Shown: positions 15,308 to 20,651 of the stretch, one piece after another
How positions within the stretch are numbered: the first letter of the stretch is position 1
Layout of the letters: the number at the start of each line of letters is the position of its first letter
NCBI GenBank assembly: GCA_019414725.1
Contig: DXLM01000057.1
Span: forward strand, 1-20,651
DNA: 20,651 nt
Direction of reading: 5' to 3'
From: Bacteroides sp.
GTDB taxonomy: Bacteria; Bacteroidota; Bacteroidia; Bacteroidales; Bacteroidaceae
Program-made: the position numbers and the translations under genes
The notes under the pieces: generated by a model
The model's input: only the letters and a program-made list of their open reading frames with translations
What the model was told of the DNA's origin: nothing
Database searches by the model: none

Positions 15308-15631
15308 ATGAGACGTTTTGCTTGTCATTATCTTTATGTTTCGGCGGATGGCTGTTATTCTAAATATGTAGTGGAGTTGGAAGACAGCGGTAGAGTGCGT
15401 GCATATTTCCCATTGAAGGAGGAGCTTAGTGCGACACAATGGATAGGCGGAGTGATTATTATTTCTCCGATGTATGGGCTGGAGATTTGTTCCGGAGAGA
15501 AGTTTGCTGATTTCCTGCACCGTGCCATGCTGGAAACAGGATGTGAACAGCCTGTATATGCATGGCATATAGCTGATTTTGATTTGCCGGGAAAGGAGTT
15601 TACAACGGGAAGCAGACTGGTACGTTTATAA
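15308..15631 (+). CDS. Conserved small hypothetical protein
   Basis: A 107-residue protein beginning MRRFACHYLYVSADGCYSKYVVELEDSG, with a mixed alpha/beta composition and no signal peptide or membrane segment. I chose the ATG at 15308; an in-frame GTG at 15302 is possible. It begins 15 bp after the DUF4296 gene and is likely the last gene of the ileS-lspA operon. It converges on the RNA methyltransferase gene. No family was recognised and no function is offered. Confidence 0.7.
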   Translation: MRRFACHYLYVSADGCYSKYVVELEDSGRVRAYFPLKEELSATQWIGGVIIISPMYGLEICSGEKFADFLHRAMLETGCEQPVYAWHIADFDLPGKEFTTGSRLVRL

Positions 15632-15702
15632 TATATGCTTAGGGTAGCGTTATAGTATTTCCCATTCAGAAATTGTTACATATACCGATGGAAATATGAA
15701 TT

Positions 15703-16458
15703 TTAAGGCAATAAACGTCTTCTGAACTCCGAGCAAACCACTGCTGTGGCAATTGCCACATTCAACGATTCGGAGGTTTCCCGTTCTTGAGGATAATTGG
15801 GAATATATAACTTCTTGTTTATCAGTCTCTCTACTTCAGGGCTTACTCCTTTTCCTTCATTTCCCATGACAATCAATCCATGGGCCGACAGGGATTCTGC
15901 ATAAATAATGTTCCCGTTTAAAAAGGTGCCGTATACAGGAATATCGGTCAGGCTTTCAATAAGCTGTGGTAAAGAACAGTAATGAACTTTTACTCTTGCC
16001 AATGCCCCCATGGTTGCCTGTACGGTTTTGGGATTATACACATCTGCTGTCCCTGTCGAGCAGAAGATATGTTCAATGCCAAACCAGTCTGCCAAGCGGA
16101 TAATGGTTCCCAGATTCCCTGGGTCTTGTACATCGTCCAGCGCCAGGCATAGAGAACTTTTAATAACTTCCGGATTTAAATCATAAGAAGGTTGTACAAA
16201 AACGGCCAATACCTCTTGGGGCGTCTTTTGAAGACTGGCACGTGACAACTCTTCTTGTGTTACTTCAATAATTTCGTTGGCCGTGGCAGAGTGGTTCATT
16301 CTCAGCCAATTGGAAGTGGCAATCAGTAACTTGCAAGGGAAGTGTCCCAATAAATCGCCTACCAATTTATGCCCTTCGGCCACAAAAACTTGTTCTTCTT
16401 TGCGTTTTTTTTTCAGTTCCAACGAACGGATATATTTTATTTTGTTTTTGCTCAGCAT
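15703..16458 (-). CDS. SpoU/TrmH-family RNA 2'-O-methyltransferase
   Basis: This SAM-dependent enzyme methylates a ribose 2'-OH in rRNA or tRNA. The 251-residue product starts with the substrate-binding domain (KIKYIRSLELKKKRKEEQVFVAEGHKLVGDLL, about 6-37) and ends with the knotted SPOUT fold. The three SpoU motifs are present: LDDVQDPGNLGTIIRLADWFG (107-127), GLIVMGNEGKGVS (194-206) and LYIPNYPQERETSESLNVAIATAV (217-240). The SESLNVA stretch is typical of the RlmB/TrmH branch. The target base cannot be told from sequence. It is divergent from the TamL-like gene, with 101 bp between the starts. Confidence 0.92.
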   Translation of the reverse strand: MLSKNKIKYIRSLELKKKRKEEQVFVAEGHKLVGDLLGHFPCKLLIATSNWLRMNHSATANEIIEVTQEELSRASLQKTPQEVLAVFVQPSYDLNPEVIKSSLCLALDDVQDPGNLGTIIRLADWFGIEHIFCSTGTADVYNPKTVQATMGALARVKVHYCSLPQLIESLTDIPVYGTFLNGNIIYAESLSAHGLIVMGNEGKGVSPEVERLINKKLYIPNYPQERETSESLNVAIATAVVCSEFRRRLLP

Positions 16459-16490
16459 GATAATTTCTATTTAATAACAAATATTTGGAG

Positions 16491-16498
16491 CAAAGCTA
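16491..16498 (-). promoter_or_regulatory. Possible -7 element of the SpoU methyltransferase gene
   Basis: On the minus strand TAGCTTTG matches TAnnTTTG, 32 bp before the ATG. No clear -33 element accompanies it. Confidence 0.4.
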
Positions 16499-16521
16499 AG
16501 AAGATATTTTCAATTAATATC

Positions 16522-16529
16522 TATCTTTG
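16522..16529 (+). promoter_or_regulatory. Possible -7 element of the TamL-like gene
   Basis: TATCTTTG matches TAnnTTTG, 30 bp before the chosen ATG at 16560. It also makes the upstream in-frame TTG at 16539 unlikely as a start, since transcription would begin only just before it. No good -33 element is seen. Confidence 0.5.
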
Positions 16530-16559
16530 TAGATAAATTTGCGAAGGTTACGGATTTGT

Positions 16560-18884
16560 ATGAAGAAAAGCGCACGCCCATATATATGCACATTTATTAT
16601 AGCACTATGCACCTCGTGTTCGGTCAGTAAATTTATTCCTGAGGATAAATATTTATTGGATGAGGTCAGGATTGTATCTGAAACGAAGGAGGTGAAGCCG
16701 TCACTATTCAATTCATATATTCGTCAGAATCCTAATGCCAAATGGTTCAATTTGGTTAAGATACCTATGCGTACTTATTGCGTCTCAGGTGTGGACTCCA
16801 CTAAATGGATTAATCGTTTTTTTAGGAAGATTGGTGATGCTCCGGTAATCTATGATGAATCTGTTGCCCTGAAATCCCAGGAGGAAATAGAGAAAGCAGT
16901 ACGTAATATGGGGTATATGGGGGCTACTGTGCACCTGGATAAAAAAACGAGGAAGAACAAATTGAAATTGGCTTACCGTATTCATGCCGGGCATCCTTAT
17001 AAGGTACGTCATGTGGTGTATGATATAGATGATTTGGTTATCAGTGACTATATGCGGCAGGATTCTGCCCAAAGTTTGTTGGCGCCCGGTATGCTGTTTG
17101 ATGTGAATGTGCTGGATGCTGAACGGCAGCGGATTACCAAATTATTGCAGAATAAGGGTTATTATAAGTTCAACAAGGATTTTTTGGTCTATCAGGCGGA
17201 TACGGCTAGAAATACCTATTTGGTGGACTTGACTTTAAGATTACTTCCTTATCAGCGTAGAAAAGAAGATTTGCCGCAGAAGCATAGACAATACAAGGTG
17301 GGAGAAGTGAACTTTCTGGCGGATGATGAAATCATGTCGGTACAGGAAGGTACTTTGGAAGAATTTGACTCTTTGCGATACAAAGGATATAGTATGTATT
17401 ACAAGGGAAAGGCTTTTCTCCGTCCGCAAGTGTTGGTTGATTTCAATCGTATCCGTCCGGGAGAACTGTATAGTGAACAGGATGTGCAAAACACCTATTC
17501 CAATCTGGGGCGTTTGCGTGCCTTGAAATACTCTAATATTCGTTTTCGTGAAGTGAATGGAGAAAATGGTACGCAGCTGGACGCATACGTATTTTTGGCG
17601 AAGAACAAAAATAAATCCATGGCGTTTGAAGTAGAAGGAACAAATTCGGCTGGTGACTTGGGAGCGGCTGCCTCGGTTTCTTTTCAGCACCGCAATGTAT
17701 TCAAAGGTTCCGAAACCTTTATGATGAAAGTACGTGGCGCTTATGAGGCCATTACGGGATTGGGGGTGGCTTCACAGGATTATGTGAATGATAATTACAT
17801 GGAGTATGGGGTAGAAAGCAGCTTGAATTTCCCTCAGTTCATGTTTCCTTTTCTATCATCGAATTTTAAAAAGAAAATTAGAGCGACTTCAGAGGTCGGC
17901 TTAAAGTTCACATCGCAAGTTCGTCCGGAATTTTCGCGTACACTGGCTTCTGCTTCATGGAGTTATAAATGGACTGACAGGAAACGTATGCAACACCGTT
18001 TGGATTTGGTAGATGTCAATTATGTATATATGCCTAGAAAGTCATCGGCTTTTCAGGAATATTTGGACAGCATGAGTCTGAGGAATTCAGCTTTGAAAGC
18101 CAGTTATGAAAATCAGCTTGTTGTGCGTACAGGGTACAGCTTTACCTATAACAGTGCAGGAAACGCCATGATGCGTACACCTACTAAAAATTCCTATTCT
18201 ATTCGTGCCAATATTGAAGAGGCTGGTAATTTACTGTATGCTGCTTCCAAATTGGTTCACCCTAATCCGAAAGATGGAGAAGATTATGTGCTGGCGAATA
18301 TTCCTTTTGCTCAATATGTGAAAGCAGATTTTGATTTTGCAAAGAATTTCATGATAGATCCGCGTAACTCATTTGTGTTTCATATAGGAGTGGGGGTGGC
18401 CTATCCGTATGGTAACTCCAAAATGCTTCCTTTTGAAAAGAGGTATTTTTCCGGTGGCGCGAACAGTGTACGTGGGTGGTCTGTACGTTCTTTAGGACCT
18501 GGTGTTTATAAAGGTAGTGAGGATGGGAGAATGGACTTTATCAACCAGGCTGGTGATATTAAATTGGACTTGAATATAGAATATCGTACTCATTTGTTTT
18601 GGAAATTGAATGGAGCGGCTTTTGTGGATGCCGGTAATATCTGGACTATTCGTGATGACTCCGGACAGGAAGGTGGTTTGTTCAAATTTAACGAGTTTTA
18701 TAAACAGATAGCTGTAGCATACGGTTTGGGAATCCGCCTTGATCTGGATTATTTGATTTTGCGTTTTGACGGTGGCATGAAGGCCATAAATCCTGTGGAA
18801 ACAGGTAAAAAGCGATATCCTGTTATCCGACCACGCTTTAGCCGTGATTTTGCTTTTCACTTTGCAGTAGGTTATCCATTTTAA
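16560..18884 (+). CDS. TamL/BamA-type Omp85 outer membrane lipoprotein
   Basis: The 774-residue product begins with a lipoprotein signal (MKKSARPYICTFIIALCTSC, lipobox ending at C20). It continues with FIPEDKYLLDEVRI, a typical start for the lipidated Omp85 proteins of Bacteroidetes (TamL). POTRA-like repeats occupy about residues 30-360 (for example PGMLFDVNVLDAERQRITKLLQNKGYYKF and RPGELYSEQDVQNTYSNLGRLRALKYSNIRF). The C-terminal half is a 16-strand surface-antigen barrel with the conserved RYFSGGANSVRGW block (about 640-652) and a final aromatic Phe (HFAVGYPF) as beta-signal. The family helps insert or assemble outer-membrane proteins. A TamB-like partner is not in this window. The in-frame TTG at 16539 was rejected as the start. 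Confidence 0.9.
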   Translation: MKKSARPYICTFIIALCTSCSVSKFIPEDKYLLDEVRIVSETKEVKPSLFNSYIRQNPNAKWFNLVKIPMRTYCVSGVDSTKWINRFFRKIGDAPVIYDESVALKSQEEIEKAVRNMGYMGATVHLDKKTRKNKLKLAYRIHAGHPYKVRHVVYDIDDLVISDYMRQDSAQSLLAPGMLFDVNVLDAERQRITKLLQNKGYYKFNKDFLVYQADTARNTYLVDLTLRLLPYQRRKEDLPQKHRQYKVGEVNFLADDEIMSVQEGTLEEFDSLRYKGYSMYYKGKAFLRPQVLVDFNRIRPGELYSEQDVQNTYSNLGRLRALKYSNIRFREVNGENGTQLDAYVFLAKNKNKSMAFEVEGTNSAGDLGAAASVSFQHRNVFKGSETFMMKVRGAYEAITGLGVASQDYVNDNYMEYGVESSLNFPQFMFPFLSSNFKKKIRATSEVGLKFTSQVRPEFSRTLASASWSYKWTDRKRMQHRLDLVDVNYVYMPRKSSAFQEYLDSMSLRNSALKASYENQLVVRTGYSFTYNSAGNAMMRTPTKNSYSIRANIEEAGNLLYAASKLVHPNPKDGEDYVLANIPFAQYVKADFDFAKNFMIDPRNSFVFHIGVGVAYPYGNSKMLPFEKRYFSGGANSVRGWSVRSLGPGVYKGSEDGRMDFINQAGDIKLDLNIEYRTHLFWKLNGAAFVDAGNIWTIRDDSGQEGGLFKFNEFYKQIAVAYGLGIRLDLDYLILRFDGGMKAINPVETGKKRYPVIRPRFSRDFAFHFAVGYPF

Positions 18885-18900
18885 AGAAAATATATATAAT

Positions 18901-19149
18901 ATGATAAAAGAAAGAAAGAGAACATATACTCAAGAAGAGGTTAATGAGTTGAAAAAATGGTTTGATTCTCAGGAACTTCCCCCAACAATGCAGATAGATA
19001 AGGCTGCTTTTACTCCTAATTTAAAGGATACGGTAGATATGCTGTTTGAACAGGCCTATGTATGTTACGAAAATCCCAAAATGCAGGGATGCCTTTATTT
19101 GTTAGAGAAAATTAAGAGCAATTTGGAAAAAAACGGGACAGGAGCGTGA
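18901..19149 (+). CDS. Small conserved hypothetical protein, possibly DUF6965-like
   Basis: An 82-residue, largely helical, charged protein (TYTQEEVNELKKWFDSQELPPTMQIDKAAFTPNLKDTVDMLFEQAYVCYENPKMQGCLYLLEKIKSNL). It lacks a signal peptide. The pattern of an N-terminal EEVNELKKWF, then LPPTMQIDKA, is like the small Bacteroidales DUF6965 proteins, but I am recalling this by resemblance only. It begins 16 bp after the TamL-like gene and so is likely to be co-transcribed with it. Function unknown. Confidence 0.75.
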   Translation: MIKERKRTYTQEEVNELKKWFDSQELPPTMQIDKAAFTPNLKDTVDMLFEQAYVCYENPKMQGCLYLLEKIKSNLEKNGTGA

Positions 19150-19201
19150 GCAATTATCATTTCATATTGTTATCAAGGTATTATAATTTAATACTGGCAG
19201 T

Positions 19202-19786
19202 ATGAAGAAGAATTTATTATTGTATGGTGTGTTTCTTTGCGCCCTCTCCATATCCTCTTGTTCCGGTGGCTCCAAGAGTAGTCACGTTATGGATAGCAGT
19301 AGCATGAGTGTGGAGAATGCGAATGAAGTGATGAAGTATTATGATACCTCATTGAAAATCTTGAAAGACTTAGTTAATGAGAATGAGATAAAAGCGGTGC
19401 TGGGCTATTTGGATCAGAAGATGCCGGTAGATTCTCTGCCTGTGGTATCACAGCCTGTGGTTTCTGTTCAAGATACAGTGTTTGTTTCTAATCCGGGAAA
19501 TTACTTCAGTGAGAATGATTGTCAGAATTTGAAGGAAAATTATGGTCGCTTGTTCCGGTCTATTTCCGCATTTTATGAGAACTATAAGACTTACCGGCTG
19601 TATATGCAGGATCAATCATATAAAAAGGATAATAATGCTTTGGCGGATAAGATAAGAAAAGAGGAGCTATTATTGAGTATTGCTTTATCTGAATACAAAC
19701 AGGTTATTTTTGATATATTAACTCCGATAGTTGAAGGGGCTAAAATAACCCTGACCCCTATAAAGGGAAATGTTAAAGATAAATAG
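19202..19786 (+). CDS. Hypothetical lipoprotein
   Basis: The 194-residue product starts with a clear lipoprotein signal (MKKNLLLYGVFLCALSISSC, lipidated C20) followed by a Ser/Gly-rich linker. The mature part is mainly helical with regularly spaced aromatic and charged residues (NLKENYGRLFRSISAFYENYKTYRLYMQDQSYKKDNN...). It has no recognised catalytic motif. It lies 52 bp after the small gene at 18901-19149 and probably ends the TamL unit; a hairpin follows it. I do not recognise a family. Confidence 0.82.
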   Translation: MKKNLLLYGVFLCALSISSCSGGSKSSHVMDSSSMSVENANEVMKYYDTSLKILKDLVNENEIKAVLGYLDQKMPVDSLPVVSQPVVSVQDTVFVSNPGNYFSENDCQNLKENYGRLFRSISAFYENYKTYRLYMQDQSYKKDNNALADKIRKEELLLSIALSEYKQVIFDILTPIVEGAKITLTPIKGNVKDK

Positions 19787-19793
19787 AAGTATA

Positions 19794-19817
19794 ACAGGCA
19801 GCCGGAAGGCTGCCTGT
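19794..19817 (+). terminator. Terminator-like hairpin after the hypothetical lipoprotein gene
   Basis: ACAGGCAGCC (19794-19803) pairs perfectly with GGCTGCCTGT (19808-19817) with a GGAA tetraloop. Only a mixed tail (CTGGATTGTATT) follows, so termination may be weak or need other factors. Confidence 0.6.
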
Positions 19818-20150
19818 CTGGATTGTATTATGTAAATTAAATCCTTGTTGTTCTCTGCTTTGTTGTTAAGGAAGCTATTTCATTTCCAATCTTCTTGATT
19901 TTTCTCTCTTAACTATTTTCAGCCTGTTCAGGAACTATTTTTAGATACATCTTTTATACGTTTCCCCTTTGGAGAAACTTGACATTCCGGTAGGAGATGC
20001 TTGCTTGTGGATTTTATTGTTTAAGCTTGTGCTATAATGATGGAAAAAAACAGAAGGTAGGTATATGGGATAAATAGAACTCGGATGGATCACTGATATT
20101 GTTTTAATTGTTCATTTAATAGCTTGAATATAATAAAATTGTTAATAACT

Positions 20151-20180
20151 TTCACATAACTTTTCTATAAATAATGTGAA
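20151..20180. repeat. Short inverted repeat upstream of the small gene
   Basis: TTCACAT (20151-20157) and ATGTGAA (20174-20180) are perfect inverted arms 16 nt apart. The match extends outward as AACTTTCACAT versus ATGTGAAGTT with a single-base bulge. It lies just upstream of the TATCTTTG at 20199-20206, over the -33 region, where a regulator could bind. Confidence 0.5.
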
Positions 20181-20198
20181 GTTTAATAAGGGGTTTTT

Positions 20199-20206
20199 TA
20201 TCTTTG
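20199..20206 (+). promoter_or_regulatory. Predicted -7 element of the small gene at 20248
   Basis: TATCTTTG matches TAnnTTTG, 41 bp before the ATG. The -33 region has no clear TTTG. Confidence 0.5.
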
Positions 20207-20247
20207 TAGCAGATTAATTGTAAAAAAGTACTGTAATATTATTTGTT

Positions 20248-20466
20248 ATGGAAAAATCGTATGTTATAAATAGAATTAAAGAATTATGCAATAAAAAGAA
20301 TGATAGGGAGATAGCTTTGGATTTCTTTTATAATAATAGGATATTTCATGCAAAATATTTATTTTTAGGCAATGACCTTTATGTTACAGATACACTAAAT
20401 GTTATTGAGTTAAAGGATTTGGATATGGGAGTTTTGAGCAGAATTAGCGAATTATTAAAAATATAA
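20248..20466 (+). CDS. Small hypothetical protein
   Basis: A 72-residue protein (MEKSYVINRIKELCNKKNDREIALDFFYNNRIFHAKYLFLGNDLYVTDTLNVIELKDLDMGVLSRISELLKI) with no signal or membrane segment and a mixed helix-strand-helix look. It has a promoter-like element of its own and is followed by a terminator. It is isolated between a lipoprotein gene and a tRNA gene on the other strand. No family recognised. Confidence 0.6.
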   Translation: MEKSYVINRIKELCNKKNDREIALDFFYNNRIFHAKYLFLGNDLYVTDTLNVIELKDLDMGVLSRISELLKI

Positions 20467-20520
20467 GATAACTGATTTTCCTTGTGCAGTCATTAATGGC
20501 TGTACGCTCATTTGTATTTT

Positions 20521-20554
20521 AAAGCGGCGGCCCGGGAGGGGTAGCCGCTTTTAT
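20521..20554. terminator. Terminator hairpin after the small gene (may work in both directions)
   Basis: AAAGCGGC (20521-20528) pairs with GCCGCTTT (20544-20551) across a GC-rich loop, followed by TATTT. It lies 55 nt after the stop of the small gene. The flanking A and T runs also permit function from the minus strand. Confidence 0.65.
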
Positions 20555-20567
20555 TTGACGGGCTTAT

Positions 20568-20598
20568 AAAAAAAGGAATAACCGAAGTTACTCCTTTT
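20568..20598 (-). terminator. Rho-independent terminator of the tRNA-Lys gene, with UUCG loop
   Basis: Read on the minus strand directly after the tRNA, an 11-bp stem (20597-20587 with 20582-20572, one G-T pair) closes a TTCG tetraloop and is followed by a run of T residues (20574-20568). Its short distance to the tRNA end suggests the tRNA transcript ends here. Confidence 0.85.
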
Positions 20599-20599
20599 G

Positions 20600-20651
20600 T
20601 ACACCCTCAGGGATTCGAACCCTGGACCCACTGATTAAGAGTCAGTTGCTC
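20600..20651 (-). tRNA. tRNA-Lys (anticodon CTT), 5' part cut by the window edge
   Basis: On the minus strand the visible part starts in the D-stem (GAGC). The anticodon stem-loop ACTGA-CTCTTAA-TCAGT gives anticodon CTT for the AAG codon. The T-arm is CAGGG-TTCGAAT-CCCTG. The acceptor 3' strand AGGGTGT and discriminator A follow (ending at 20600). No CCA is encoded; CAA follows. The layout closely follows E. coli tRNA-Lys. The acceptor 5' strand and part of the D-arm lie beyond the window. Confidence 0.95.

Larger units (their letters stand above)
19787..20247. other. AT-rich intergenic region
   Basis: About 460 bp without a convincing gene. It begins with a terminator-like hairpin (19794-19817) and ends with a promoter-like element and an inverted repeat (20147-20206). 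Between 19820 and 20140 nothing recognisable was seen. Confidence 0.6.

Noticed and set aside
16539..16559. TTG at 16539 as start of the TamL-like gene
   Set aside because: It would add seven residues, several of them basic, before a normal lipoprotein signal, and lies just 10 bp after a -7 element.

Overview
The window looks like a chromosomal segment of a gut Bacteroidales species, most likely Bacteroides or Phocaeicola. This rests on several promoters of the Bacteroides type (-7 TAnnTTTG, in places with a -33 element 19 nt upstream), the lack of Shine-Dalgarno sites, Bacteroidetes-specific families (a DUF4296 lipoprotein after lspA, a lipidated Omp85 protein, a zinc-less DksA-like protein, a DUF4373-like protein), and the gene order ileS-dksA-lspA-DUF4296. 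No insertion sequence, CRISPR array or rRNA was seen.

Layout. (1) Positions 1-900: the 3' part of a DUF4373-like gene of the kind often found in mobile or accessory regions. It has a likely frameshift near its end and is followed by an array of 23-bp phased palindromes. (2) Positions 975-7060: a divergent sugar-acid locus. On the minus strand a LacI-type regulator and altronate dehydratase (uxaA) form one unit, followed by a terminator and an NhaC-family antiporter with its own -7 element. On the plus strand are 2-keto-3-deoxygluconate kinase (kdgK) and KDPG aldolase (eda). Together uxaA, kdgK and eda take altronate to KDG, KDPG, then pyruvate plus glyceraldehyde-3-phosphate, the lower half of galacturonate breakdown. 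Two GTG..CG..CAC sites in the divergent spacer are candidate LacI operators. The isomerase and reductase (uxaC, uxaB) are not in the window. (3) Positions 7314-9465: a secreted M48 metalloprotease and an orphan AraC-type regulator, each a single-gene unit.

(4) Positions 9674-15631: a housekeeping operon of ileS, a DksA/TraR-like gene, lspA, a DUF4296 lipoprotein and a small hypothetical gene. The isoleucyl-tRNA synthetase is a type 2 enzyme whose signature reads GIHH instead of HIGH, which predicts mupirocin resistance. (5) Positions 15703-19786: a SpoU-type RNA methyltransferase diverging from a TamL/BamA-like outer membrane lipoprotein, then a small cytoplasmic protein and a lipoprotein of unknown function. 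(6) Positions 20248 to the end: a small hypothetical gene with its own promoter, converging on a tRNA-Lys(CTT) that is cut by the right edge and has a UUCG-loop terminator.

Most of the window is ordinary core genome. The points that deserve a second look are the GIHH synthetase, the divergent promoter/operator arrangement, the 23-bp phased palindrome array, and the large intergenic inverted repeats.
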